From Mugil cephalus (Eukaryota > Chordata > Actinopteri > Mugiliformes > Mugilidae), in the NCBI RefSeq assembly GCF_022458985.1, contig NC_061786.1, positions 20,218,974 through 20,282,973 of the forward strand: a stretch of 64,000 nucleotides of DNA, read 5' to 3'. Of the stretch, positions 29,785-52,275 are shown one piece after another. How positions within the stretch are numbered: position 1 is the first letter of the stretch; each line of letters starts with the position of its first letter. Both the position numbers and the translations under genes were made by a program. The notes beneath the pieces were generated by a model, which saw only the letters and a program-made list of their open reading frames with translations, did no database searches and had not been told where the DNA came from.

Positions 29785-32700
29785 ATGGACCGGGCCGTCG
29801 ACGTGTTGGTGCAGAACAAAAAAGTGGTTCTGCTGATCGGCGGAACCGCCGTTGCAGCTCTGGGGCTCTACGCCGGATATAAATACCTGTGGAGGCCAGA
29901 AAAAGCTGTTCGCGTGGGTGTAGTGTCGCAGCTCCTCATTCACCCTCTCAAATCTGGCAAAGCGGTGCCCGTGGCTGAAGCAGAATGCCAGAAAATGGGG
30001 CTGAAGTTTGGAGAGCTGCAGGATCGGTGAGTGTCGCGCAGAATTTTAAAGTTGGACCAGGGAGCAGCTGATCACATTCCCACATTAGCGGAGGAACGCT
30101 GCGCAAATGGTCACACAAAACACGCCTTATTCAAACTCTGCACTGCACAGCTGTGGAAAGTGACCAAGTAATCGTTTTATTTGCTGTTTTTGCTGCTTAA
30201 TTAAGTTGCTCCATTTGTTTTAGTGCTCTGGTAAACTTAACTTTGCTTACAAAACATATGATAAACTCACACCGGCACATGTTCTGGTTAATTAGCTGTC
30301 AGTTTGTTAAAGAGTCAGGATTGCTCCTTAATTAGCTGCTGTATCATCAATAATAATCCACTAATTTAGCCTGGCGTGTTTAATATGGTGCAAGATAGAA
30401 GGACATTTATTTATTTAGTTACACAATATACAAACTTTTTATTTTAACTTCCACTTGTGGTGCTATACGATATTACAATTTGAAAACTGAAACCTAAGTG
30501 CATTTTTGTTTTTTAATTTAAGTTTATATTCAGATATTCATATGTGTGCAGAAAACATTATACTTATACTGCTCACATTAGGCTTTTAGGCCATTAGACT
30601 TGACTCCATGTTACTGAACATGACCTTAAATGCCCCATTCCCACTGTGAAGCATGGTGGTGGCAGTATCAGGCCTCTGGCAGCAGGCCCAGGAAGAGGGT
30701 AAAAAAAATTACAGCACAATATAGGAAATTGAGTTTGGAAATTAAACTACAGCTGGAAAGAATATTTATTTTCCACCTGTGAATATAAACATAGCTTGTA
30801 CTTTGAATCACATCATACAAGATATGAAAAGGACTATATCATATTGATATGGAACAAAATCTTATGTGTTTGTCAGTGATTATTTTAGGGCCAGTTTGTC
30901 CAAATGTCAGTGATCACTTATCTTGTTACTTATTTTTCAGCATACCTCTTAAAATTTTGATGTAATACACATGTAACTTGACCGTATATGTTAATAAATC
31001 TGATTTAGCATTGTTTTTGTTCAACATAAGTAGTTTGTAGTAACAGTACAACAGTAGATTTGCTTTAAATTACACACTGCCTGCTCAGCTGACTGTGATT
31101 TTGCCTCTTTATTGCACTAATGGAGCCCCGTGTATTAGCCTTTAGGTTTAAAACATGATCTTTCCTCATTTCTGAAGTGTTGTGGACTTTATCATTTCAG
31201 TTCTCTGTCCAAACACTGACAACACAAATGTGTAAGGACAGTTTAAAGCGTTTTATTTCATATGTAAATAAATCCTCAGATAGCCTCACATTTAAACCAG
31301 GGATGCCAAATGGTGCAGCCGGGGAACTCCAACGTTGCGTGTGTTTTGTTTGCAGACACTGGCTGGTGGTGACGGAGGATGGTCACATGGTGACGGCCCG
31401 GCAGGAGCCTCGGCTGGTGCTGGTGTCTCTGAACTGTGAGCGAGGTCAGGCCAGTCTGAACGGACCCAACATGGAGGAGCTGAGGTTCCCCATCGAACAG
31501 CCCAACAACCCCATCATCGGCTGCAGGTTTTCACGTCACGCTTTTAATTTCCACCGTCTTCTCTGGGCGAATGAGGGGAGCTGATTTGATTGTGCCACTG
31601 AATCTATTTTAAAAATACTTTCGTCACCTCCTGAGGCTCACTATCAATCTTTACACATATTAAAAAGTAAAAGAGACGGTGGACGGCTGCTAAGACTGCA
31701 TCTGTTAACCTCTTAATGAGGATTTAACCAAAAAAAAAAAAAAAGTTCAGAAAACATTTAAAAACCATTAATTAAATCTTCCATGTTGGAAAAAGTCCAT
31801 TTTATTCCCTTTATTTTGCACAGTTTGTTAACTTAGAAAAAGCAAAGGACATATTTAAAGTCTCTGCCTTACACTTTTATAAAAAACACAAAACTACGTA
31901 AAACTGACAGAAGAAATGAAACATATCAAGCAAATAAAACTTAAATATATGGACAAACATTTCTAAGAGGAGTTTTTTTTTCTTTTTTTGCCAAATTAGA
32001 GAAGCTATTCCATAATTAATTTACAAAAGAATGAATGAAATGAATATTGTCCACAGCCAGTTAAAACTGCTGTCGGATGAAAATCTGGAGCTGGGAATTT
32101 ACTATAGGTCTTGAATTGTTGAGGAATATTCCTTTCACTCGAAAGTAACTTGGAAATAAAAACACATGTTTGAGAGCTATTACTACCATAAACACTAAGG
32201 CCCAATCCCAATCCTTAGCCCTTCCCCTTAATTTTGTGCGTTGAGGGGAATGTGACGGGTACTGGTGTCCCAATTCTACTTCTGGTCGAGAGCTAGGGCT
32301 AAGGGGAAGGGTTACATAGCCCTAGAAATCAGGATTATCTGGGAGCTCACTTGAAACGAAGGGGTACAACGGATTTCCCATCACACATCGTATTCAACCA
32401 GCTTTTGTTTTGTCTTGTTCCGTTTATTCCATTAATTTCGGTAGTTATGTAGTCACCTAACGTGAGTTAACGTTAATAATGTGCATTAGACGTCGCTTCT
32501 ATTTGCCGTTACATTACAATTACATGTTTTTTTTTCCACACACATATGTAGCGCATGGGAAAATGACATGTTTTCAGCCACAGTTCACATTCACACACGT
32601 TTGTTTTTACTCCAAACGCCGGTGACTTACAGCTGTGCATGAACGGGATTGTTTCCATTGCAGGTTCCTCAGATACCGTTGTCTTTTCGTCTCGTCTTCC

Positions 32701-35700
32701 ACTTGCCGCAGAAAGTCGTAAATACATATGAAGGGCCAAAACAAACGCCGCAACAGCTGGCAGCGGCATCATGGAAGTTTGGATGCGTGATGACGTAACC
32801 AAAATCTGTTTCCTAGGGGAATGTTTTCACCCCTCACCCTTGTCACTCGAAACAGAAGGCTGAGGGGAAGGGGTAGACGAAGGGGAAGGGCTAAAGGGGA
32901 AGGGCTAAAGGGTGGGGCTAAAGGGAAGGGCTAAGGGGGAGAACTGGGATCGGGCCTACCAGAGTTTCTGTGACTTGTGATTCTAACAAAACACAACTTT
33001 TGCTTCAAATATCATCAAATGATTTTTCAGCCTTGATGTGTGCTCACTGTTTAATGACGCCTGGTGCCTACAGACGCTCTTTCCTGCGTTATTCTCTTCA
33101 GAGGCTGTTGTCAGACTTGTGTTTTTTCTGCTGCAGAGTCTTCAGCGCTGACATCCAGGGACGGGACTGTGGGGACAAAGTGTCTCAGTGGCTCACCTGT
33201 TATCTCGGTTCGGAGAAAACCGTTCGCTTGGTGCACTTTGAACCTCACATGACGCCGAGGAACTCGCCAGAACCTTTGTTCCCTAAGAGCGAGGTGGTTA
33301 CTCTTTTACTTACGCTTGACTTTTATTGTCCCACATCGATTACACAATAGTGTACATATAACTGTACATTCTAAAGCCATACTTTCTATTGCGCACTCAT
33401 AGTTATATTGATATTATATTTAAACAAGAAAAGCAAATACATGTACAGGCCAAACGTTTGGAAGCAACTTTAAGCTTCTGTTCACAGTTGTTTCTTAAGA
33501 ACCAGCATGAGTTCTATGTATTCTGGGATGTATTTACTGCATGGTCACTTTTATTGATATGATCCTCAGTTTACCTTTAGTTGCACATTAATATCACCAG
33601 AACACTGGTGAATAAATGACAGCAAAAGAAAAGAAGAAGGGCTTAGTTTTAGGGTCGAGGAGATTTGCAAGAGTCACAACTAAAGTGCAAAATTTAGAAA
33701 CAACAAATCACAGTTTGCATTATTCACTTTAACTCTTTGGTTTTTGAGAGTCTGCGTACAAATATTCCTTATGGTACGAATGCCTCGTATGTGTCATGAT
33801 GTTGTTAAAGCCAGAGGAGGAAACTATGAAGAAAGAACAACTAAAAATACCTGATAATTACAGTAAAAATGTCCTCTGATAAGTGACTCTTCATATAATA
33901 ATCATTTTTATTTTGATGCAAAGTAAACCAATGAAACTATGATCATGTGCAGATTTGATCTTGCTTCCAAACATTTGGCCGGTAGTGTTTATACATGCAC
34001 AAATGAACACACATACACAATGCATACAAAAAAATAAACAAGAGTTAAAGTGTGAAGTTAAAAACATATTAATCTATTTTGATTGAGATTTAGATATATA
34101 TATTTATTTATTTTTTTTATTTATTTTTTTTTACTGTTTATACTGAGCACCTTTGCAAACATAATCCCGTTGCACTGTTCAACTGTGTATTCTCCAATGA
34201 CGATAAGGGACATTCTGTTAAACATCTCCCTAATGAAGTGGTGTTTTGCTCTGCTCAGCAAGTGGCATATCCAGATGTGGCGCCTGTGATGCTGCTGTCA
34301 GAGGCCTCCGTTAAGGATCTGAGCAGTAAGCTGGATAACGGAGTGACCGTGGAGCGTTTCCGCCCGAGCATCGTGATAAGCGACTGTAAACCATTCGATG
34401 AGGTGAGTTAGACCCCGACCACCACATCTGCAAAAAAAAAAAAAAAACACGAAATGTCTTAAAAATGATCTATCTCATGCGTCTCTGCTCGACGTTCCGA
34501 GGGATTGTAGTTTTATTTTTCCATCCTGCTTCGAAAAAAAAAAAAGATCATTTGGTGCTTTTTAACTTGTGACTAATCCCTCGCCCTTTGCAGTGTGAAC
34601 AGCATGGACTAAATTTATCTCCCACTCCAAAAAACCCAACTGCTCTGCTTTTTCAGGATACATGGGAACAGATCCAGATTGGCAACGTGCGACTGCAGCG
34701 TGTAATGTCATGTGGAAGGTAACGCAGTTTCACACAGATTTTAACGAGGGATGGAATAATTTACCAGTAGCAGTGAAGTCGTAGCAGAATTATTACTGCC
34801 TCCGCTTTGATTACAGATCATTATTTAAGGCCTGGATGTGAACTAATGTCATTATTTTATTGTGGGCAGGTGTATTCTCACCACGGTCGACCCAAACACG
34901 GGTGTAATCAGCAGAAAAGAGCCTCTGGAAACACTGAAAAGGTAAAATTGCCACTTTATATGCACAATGTTTGACAAAATAAATAATTTATAAGAGCAAT
35001 ATTACCTTGCTGGACGCATAATTACAAAAGTATTAAAATTCCTGCATCAGAACCAGATTTTTTTGCACCCCACACAGTCCCACCATAGATGCCATGCATA
35101 AACATGATCGCCCCCTGGTGACTGTCTGCAGCATAGGTCATTAAACCCCACACTTTTCATGTGTATTTTCACAAAAATGGTCTTTTTCTTCTGTTAATGT
35201 TCACGTACATATGCTATAAGAAGGGAATTTGCTCTGAATGAAGCAGTCGTGACGGCTGAACTAAAAAATAAGCGGTGTCGAAAACTGCAGTTCCCCAAAT
35301 GTCCACTAGAGGCTTGTTCCAAAAGTGAGTCAGTAGACCTCCATGTTAAAATGTAGAACTTTACAGCAGAAATACACATTTACATCCTTAAACTATAGTG
35401 ATTTTGGTTGCTACAGCTAATTTCTGCATTGATGACAACTGTACGATGAATAATTTTAATATAACCCGCATGTTTGAGTTATATTCATCCTTAGAGTTAT
35501 GCATAATAAAGAGCTATTTAAGTTATAGTGCACTGTAATGACTGTTGAAACGGGTTTGAATGAAGTGGGGCTAAAAAAATAAAAAATGAAGCTTACGCCA
35601 AAGTGCCAAAATCTGCAGTTCCCCAAATGTCCACTAGAGGCTTGTTCCAAAAGTGAGTCAATCCCCATAGGCCTCCATGTTAAACTGAACTACACAGTTT

Positions 35701-36301
35701 ACAGTGATTTTGGTCGGCACAGCTAATTTCTGCATTCACGACAACTATACATTGGTTAAGTTATATTAAGGTTTAAACTTTTTTAAACGTAATTAAGAGC
35801 TTGGCTGCTTTGCGTGACAGTCGGGTGCAGTAACCGGTTGAAAATTTGGAGGTTTGGTGTTAAAATATGCCCATAATTCATAGCTTCACTAAGCTTTGAA
35901 TTACTGATACAGTCAGTCTGAATCTATTTTAATGTAATATACACTGTAATGAATGTTGAAGCTGCTTTGAATGCACTTGCACTTGCCTGTTTTTAAATTA
36001 TATAATGAATAGAAAGTTTTGTATAATTAAGAGCTGGGCTGCTTTGGGTGCTTTGTCAGAATCTATTTTAAGTATAAATATATTTAAATGAATGTTGTAC
36101 GCAGCCTAACAGAGTCACTTTCGTTCCTGTCTAAACGTCACACCTGAATATCTTGGACGACTCTCCTTCCACAGCTATCGTCTGTGCGACCCGTCCGAGA
36201 AGCACATCTACAAAAAGGCCCCGCTGTTCGGACAGCTGCACACGGTGAAGAAGACGGGGACGCTTAAGGTCGGAGACGAGGTTTACAAGATCAGCCGCTG
36301 A
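29785..36301 (+). CDS. mtarc1: mitochondrial amidoxime-reducing component (mARC, MOSC-domain molybdoenzyme)
   Basis: Seven coding exons: 29785-30026, 31356-31526, 33137-33293, 34259-34402, 34657-34718, 34870-34941 and 36175-36301, giving 324 residues (human mARC1 337). There is a short N-terminus and one membrane anchor at about residues 14-31 ([20 protein letters not shown]), as in the outer-mitochondrial-membrane mARCs. The MOSC N-terminal beta-barrel domain follows, with [14 protein letters not shown] and [15 protein letters not shown]. Next is the MOSC domain, with [24 protein letters not shown] and [20 protein letters not shown]. The cysteine at about C260 corresponds to the human molybdenum-ligating Cys273. 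Known role: reduces N-hydroxylated compounds with cytochrome b5 and b5 reductase, and is linked to lipid metabolism. It cannot be separated confidently from mtarc2, because fish often have one gene. The exon 3 donor (GAG|gtggtt) is weak. Confidence 0.93.
30605..30700 (+). mobile_element. Tc1-like transposase fragment in mtarc1 intron 1
   Basis: CCCACTGTGAAGCATGGTGG followed by TGGCAGTATCAGG matches the conserved 'VKHGGGSIM' region of Tc1-type transposases. The copy is short and frameless. Confidence 0.6.
32197..32957. mobile_element. MITE with GGCCC ends and C-rich/G-rich subterminal repeats (mtarc1 intron 2)
   Basis: The left end is GGCCCAATCCCAATCCTTAG followed by CCCTTCCCC. The right end (32861-32956) is its inverse, with several AAGGGGAAGGGCTA units before GGGATCGGGCC. 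Both edges abut TA. About 760 bp, with no transposase recognised. Confidence 0.75.
33444..33992. mobile_element. non-autonomous Tc1-type element in mtarc1 intron 3
   Basis: The left end (TACAGGCCAAACGTTTGGAA) and the inverse of the right end (CTACCGGCCAAATGTTTGGA) are terminal inverted repeats like the 'CACTACCGGTCAAAAGTTT' ends common in fish Tc1 elements. The interior is about 500 bp, AT-rich and non-coding. Confidence 0.75.
35095..36080 (+). repeat. locally duplicated repeat of about 310-330 bp in mtarc1 intron 6
   Basis: The block 'ctgcagttccccaaatgtcc' plus 'actagaggcttgttccaaaa' occurs at 35285-35334 and 35612-35661. 'cagctaatttctgcatt' follows each copy (near 35415 and 35721). A third partial unit ('acactgtaatgaatgttgaa') lies near 35940. 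The first unit is preceded by sequence shared with the hairpin repeat at 28.9 kb. Confidence 0.7.
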
Positions 36302-37739
36302 GAGACGGGAAGCCAGAGAGAGGGGAAACGTGACCTCAGAATCATTCAGAAGACGAGAAGAGGTGCATCTAATTACACCTGGTTTATAGTAATTGTAAAG
36401 GAAGAGGTTATTAAAGTTGTGAAGACACAATGAGAAAAGGGGGCTGTGAGTCACAGAGACACAAATATCCTTTCATAAGAGTTCGTGGTGTAGTTTTTTT
36501 TTTGTATTAATTGTCATTCCACGGGGCTGCGTCTACGTCTGATGAGCTATCGAGCAACACTAATGAGATTTGAATTAGACACATTTCAACACAACAGCGG
36601 CACATTGTGCCCACTGTTTATTAAACCCACTGTTTATTAAATCTCAAAGGCTCATGCTGTTATTCATGGGTGAAATGAAAATTGCCCGAAGTGTTTGCTT
36701 TGTAATGTTCCCTGGAATAAACAAGTAAGAGAAGAACTGCTGGAGCTTTGGTCACCACTGAAATGAAAATAAAAAAAATAAATAAATAAATAAAAAAAGT
36801 GGTTCATAAATGTCAACATGCTTCAGGACACTACTAATAATAGGAAGAAGAATAATATAATTATTAAAACATTATTAGATTGAATTCCAGGCTGACAAAA
36901 TGGAAGTTAATTAGTTTTTTTCTAAAAATGTTTTAGAAAAACCATCAAATAAATAAATAAATGCTGCTTCTGTTATGATTAAAGTGGTTATAAAAAGTCT
37001 GCTGTTGAATCAGATCAGTGATGTAAAAATAAAAACAAAACTTAAATTATGACTAATATAAGTGCTTAAGAGTGAACACCATTTTATTATTTGGTGTGTG
37101 GCTGTGTTCAGAATCAAAGTGTTTAATGCTGATTTAAAAACAAATATTTAAAAATAATAATAATGATAGTAAATCCCGTCTTCTTTTAATTGTTTCTCAG
37201 GTTAAATATGTTCCAGCTTCCATTTTTGTCAAATTTTCAAGACTTTAACTTCCTGTGTGACCTGTAAAGTATTTTTAAAGCAGCGACTGAAGTTTCGTTC
37301 AGTTTAATCCCAAAATGTTTTATCACCTTCGTTCATACTGCTCTAAATGTTTTGCTCCAGTTTTAGTTGCATCCGTTGTCCACTAGGGAGCAACATGGCT
37401 TTACTTAACCCTAACAGGAGCCTGTTGGTTAAACCAATACACTGTGGATTTGTGTCTGTAGATGTTTTGTTGAAGATGGTCAGAACGAACAATAAACAAA
37501 GTGAGTAGACGGGTAGATAGCTGTGGTCGTGTTTTCGGGTTGACAGTCTTTCCTTGAAGAAACTTAATGCATCTGGTTTGAAGCTCTAATTTATCACCTG
37601 GGTGCCGCCATCTTGGATTTTTTTGGTTCCTGAATTGACAATACGGTTAAAGTGTTAAAGTGAGGGAGGGAAAGTGGATATTCTGACTGAGATGAAGTGA
37701 ATTAAATAAAAAATGTTTTATTGATCTAGAAGTTGGTCA
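36302..37739 (+). other. mtarc1 3'UTR and intergenic sequence
   Basis: A candidate poly(A) signal, AATAAA, is at 36716-36721. Beyond it the sequence is AT-rich with (AAAT)n text near 36775-36795 and no recognised gene. Confidence 0.5.
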
Positions 37740-38830
37740 GTTTTGAATGGAAGCCAGAGCTTTTTTGGAAGCAGAGCTGTATATTAGAGAGAGTCTGTCC
37801 AACCAGGAAATGGAGCGTCTGATCTGTCCCTCTATGCTGATTGGTTCTGAGCTGGTCACGTGTTACGTCGGCGCCGTGTTTGATACATCTAACCAATATT
37901 CACCCATAGAGAAGTGGCAATAACAGAGAATAAAGTTGGATTAAAAGTTAAAATATACCACAGTTCTCAGCCTACGGCTCCAGCACAGGATCAGGAAAAC
38001 ACGGAGGAAACTCCACCGTTTCAAAAAACAGAGAAAGTTATGGAGCAGAAGATTAAAAGGAAGAACTGGATGTCAACCGATTTCTCCCTGTTATGTGATG
38101 AGGTAAATGTCAATGTGTCTCTTTTTATAAAGGAAAAATAAAATCACACCATCATTAATGTGAACCTTGATCTCAAAAACGCTTAACACTGCTTTACAAA
38201 TGAATGAAGTTAACCAAGCCTTTTGCTAGCCTTATGCTAGCTAGTTATCTAGACTAAAGACTTAGAAACATAGCAGCTACAATCACTGTGAAACCCATGT
38301 GTGCATGTAATTTATGTCAATGTAGATAGACAAATTTAATTTACACATAATTTTACCACGGTTACTACTAAGTTATTATGGCTAGTGTGCTAATGTTATC
38401 ATGATAATACTAATGATAACAGTAAATAACAGCAAGACTAATTTATTTTCACTATTTCTGAGTATTTATCATTTTTTCTGAGTAATTTCAACCTTTTAAC
38501 GGTGATGGATGAGACTGAGGAGAAAGTAAACACGGCTCCATGACTGATGAGGTGAATGGAGCTACAAAGCATTTTCAGGCACATTTAAGATATTTAAAGT
38601 AAGTAGACGCTGGGATATTTAAGTGAGGGCCTTTTACATATTGACGGAGGTTGGCAATAACATTTATAGGCCCGTTAATGATGAAAATTAGACATTTATG
38701 TTAGCATAACACATCCATCCCATAGGGTTACACTGTAGAATCTAACCTCCATTGCAGCAAATATGGCGCCCATGATTTGACTTGGCCAGATTCTCTAATA
38801 TATGGCTCTGTTTCGGGGGGCAGGTGGAGT
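37740..38830. mobile_element. candidate DNA-transposon remnant with diverged inverted ends
   Basis: 'agcagagctgtatattagag' and 'agagtctgtcc' near 37770-37800 are matched, inverted, by 'cagattctctaatatatggc' near 38785. The interior contains a 75-residue ORF (37914-38141) beginning MAITENKVGLKV that I do not recognise. It may be part of the element. Boundaries are rough. Confidence 0.45.
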
Positions 38831-39378
38831 GTCACCTAGTGGCTATAAATGGTGTTACACTTCAATCCGCTTCCAGAGGATTAGTAACAACTTTGACCTG
38901 TTGTTCCAGCTGGAGACATCCAGAAATAAGTGATCACCAGAGTAAGTGATGAAGTCTCCTGGTGACACAAATTCAGACTATGTTTTTTTAAACGTTTGGT
39001 TGGATTATTATCTCCGTCCCATGTTATCAAATGAAGAGAAACCACTGAAAACAAAGAGAAAGAAGAAAACAGATATTATCCTTCAGATTCACTCACTTAT
39101 TTCTCTACCGGGCAGTTTGTTCCTGTGCCAACTTTATTGCAAAGGAATTCAAGGAAAATGTTGAGAACTTTGAAATTGCCAACATCCTCTTGATGAAAAC
39201 CATCCTGCTGTTGTGTGTGAACTGAAGCGCTTTGGTTGTTGAGAAGTGTTCATCATTTTTTCCACACTTCAAAGGCAACGCAGCCACAGCTAATGACAAA
39301 CGGTGCTGAAAGGAGTCGTTGCACAACAGGAAAAGAGCCACTTCCAAAACGCCTTCAATGGGTGCTTTAAAGGAAACA

Positions 39379-39412
<34 letters not shown>

Positions 39413-41379
39413 TGTGTGTGTGTGTGTGTGTGTTTTAAAGCAAAAAGTGCAAAAAGCTGCATGTGTGTAGCGCGTTACACTGGTCTGTAATTTGTGTTTA
39501 AAGAACTTCAACATATACTTCGGCATACAGGGAACATGTAGTAGACGCGCCTGCAAATTTAGACCCGCCATCACTTCAAATGCACTCCTAGTGCTTCTTT
39601 TCCAAATAAGTGTAATTTCATTTGTTTTTTGTCCTGGATATATGTTTGCAGACGTGCTTGTTTCATGTGCTTGATGTGGAGGCTAATGAGTACCTGTGGT
39701 GCCCTTAAAAACTTCAATTTAAATAAAATAAGTTTAGAGTGTTTCTCTGGGACATGTATGTAACTTTGTAGAGATTATATTATGGTCATGGTATGTCACA
39801 TGATACACACAATATATTTAAGTCACATTGGGTTATGTCACACCAGTATTAGTCGTGATGACATTCACCTAACAATCATAAAATGGAAATGTCTTTGGTG
39901 CTAAAGAATGGTACACTATGGTATTCTGTGGTACTATACATGTATGCCGTGTCATTTTACTATATTAATGTCATCTCATCCTCCGGGTAGATCAAAAAGT
40001 AGCTAAGCTTAATTTCAAGCGCTGACCTGAACATGCAAGTTAACGAATTTCCTACAACTCCTCCCTGCAGACGTTTCACAATAAGAGCATTATTAAGCAA
40101 TTAACTTTGGACAATGCAAGATATCTTAATAAAATATGGTAAATTACACTTATAATAATCCTATTTCTATAAATGCCACATGATCTTTTTTAAAGATGGA
40201 TCCCTTGAAATTACACCACTGGCCACTAGGGGGTCCGCGTCATGTCATTCATTTTATATTATGCATGGCAAGTTATATACATTTCATGTCATGGCATGAC
40301 AGATGATAGATGGATGCTTTATTTATCGCGTGCGATATTTCAGTGTCTGGCAGCTCTATAACATAGAAACAGATATAAAAGATAAGTTATATGATAATAT
40401 ACGCTACCAGTTTGGTATTCAGTTCAATGCAGGTGGAGTCTGTCATGACATGATAAGATGTTTTAATATCATATATATTTAATATCTGATGTGTTCATGT
40501 CACATAACGTGATTTATGGTATATTCAGAAGTACTGGTTGATTATTTAATTGCATGCCACTGGTTTTCTCTTTGAGATTTATGTCATGTTATAGGATTTT
40601 TACCCTGACTAGACATGTTTATGCCCTGACATGTTCTATTGTACAGCATCTTAACTGCTTTAATTATATCATGATGATCATGAAAGTATGGCCTGCCATT
40701 ACATGTACTAAATGTAGCAGCCATTTTTTTCCTATATGCATATTCGTGTGTACATTGGACGTGTTCCTGTTTGGATAATGGAAGGTTGTATTTAAAGAGA
40801 TCAACAATAACCAGCTCCAGGTGTTGTGTGTCTGAATTGTGCATCTTTTTTGACCAGGCTCTGCAGTCATGGTGGTAGTTTACTGCAGCCTCAGTTGACA
40901 CTTCCTTCACCAGCATCAAAAACATGTAACATCAGCCTTGTTCCAGGAATTATAAAATACACAGCATGTGGTGAGATTTATGTAACCTCAGTGTGCACAA
41001 CTGCACGTGGAAGTGAGGATGTCTTAACGTTTACAGCAGTCGTTATGTTTCAGGCCGCGGTCTCTGTGGTTTCAGTTATGATCAGTGGTGCGCAGTTTAA
41101 TTACAGAGAGCTTCAGAGACACACAGAAACATTCTAATGTTTATTTTTAACACTTGCATGTGCTGTAAAATTAGAGGAATTTAGCAACACTGGGTATAAG
41201 TGGAAGTTTTTTTTTGTGTGTTTCTGCTGCTTATTTTGAGTTATTTGATATGTTCTATAAACAGACAAGGCAGTGATTAAGCCGGACCAATGAGTTTACA
41301 ACAGTCCAAAATAAAATGTAGAGGAAACAGTGTCATTACATGCATAACTGCGTGCTCGTTCTACGAGAACTGTTTTTTT
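38831..41379. other. intergenic sequence with microsatellite, no gene recognised
   Basis: AT-rich. Includes (TG)n at 39382-39433 and a run of repeated 'atgtcatg/tcatgtca' text between about 39840 and 40520. Short ORFs on both strands match no family I know. Confidence 0.5.
39382..39433 (+). repeat. (TG)n microsatellite
   Basis: About 25 TG units with one A interruption. Confidence 0.97.
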
Positions 41380-42500
41380 TTTTTGCTGAAAAGGCAGATG
41401 AGAAGATATCACTTTCAAGTCTGTGCAGCAAATTAAAGCTACGACGTGGAGATTGTTAGCGTAGCTTAGCATAAAAAACCAGAAGGAGAACCAATCCCGT
41501 TCTTTGCAAAACTAAAATGTGTTTTCTAGCAAAGAAACTGAAACATCGCTGTGGTTGTTTTCTTTTCCTTTTCAGTGTCTGTGCAGGTTAAGCAAACTGC
41601 ATAAAATATTAATGTGCTAAGCTAAGCACATGCTAAGCTAAGGAATAGTTGGACATTTTGAAATATGCACGTATTTGCTTTTTGGCTGTAAAGGCAGATG
41701 AAAAGATTCACTTTGAAGTCTTGACAACAAATTTGAAGCTACAACTTGGACATGGTTAACTTAGCTTAGCATAAAAACCAGAGGGAGACTGAGATTCATT
41801 CTTGTCACTGGTGAAAATATGGTAGCAGCTAAAGAGCTGAAATGTTGCTGCGGTTTCGCAGGAGTTTGGACGAGTGCAGACTCACATTTTTTTGTCATTT
41901 CCAGTTGTTGCACAGATTAAACTAAGATATTAAAGTGCTAAGCTAAGCTAAGATAACCATGATCAAATTGTAGCTTTAAATTTGCTGGACATATTTGTTT
42001 TATTTGCTGTAAATGCAGGTGAGAGGATTGATAACACTTTCAAGTCTACTTGGCAAATTTAAAGCTACAACTTGGACATGGTTAGCTTAGCTTAGCATAA
42101 AAACCAGAGGGAGACTGAGATTCACTCTTGTCACTGGTGAAAATATGTTAGCAGCTAATACAATACTACAGATTAAACTATGTGCTAAGCTAAGTTAAGT
42201 TAAGCTAACTGTCTCCAAGTCGTAGCAAACATATTTGCTTTCTTTGCTGTAAATGCAGATGAGAGGATTGATATCACTTTTTTTAAGTCTGGAGAGCAAA
42301 CTTGAAGCTACAACTTGGACATGGTTAGCTTAGCTTAGCATAAAAACCAGAGTGAGAGTTAGACGTCACTGGTGGAAATATGGTTGCAACTGAAACTGTG
42401 TTGTGAAACTGTCACTGCACGAGTAGACTCTAGTGTTGTTTTAAGATACTGATATATTAATGTGCTAAAATAAGCTAAGCTAAGCTAGATGGCTACTTGC
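41380..42500. repeat. diverged tandem satellite, about four units of 240-325 bp
   Basis: The core 'agctacaacttggacatggt' plus 'tagcttagcataaaaaccag' recurs at about 41435, 41738, 42063 and 42306. Each is followed by 'gagggagactgagattc'-like text, and by GCTAAGCTAAGC arrays near 41620, 41940, 42185 and 42475. The unit spacing varies. Confidence 0.85.
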
Positions 42501-42632
42501 TTCATATAATCTTATTTATCTAATGCTCCAAAATAGCAAATAAGCACATTTTAAATTTTCAAACTGTGAATGCATGACAGTCAAACAAAAATATACAAAT
42601 ATAATGACTCAGTTATAATAAAACAGACTATT

Positions 42633-52275
<9,643 letters not shown>

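Noticed and set aside
37914-38141. 75-residue ORF starting MAITENKVG
   Set aside because: No recognised family and no splice partner. It sits within a likely transposon remnant.
40584-40925. 113-residue minus-strand ORF
   Set aside because: No family resemblance, AT-rich context, no supporting neighbouring exon.
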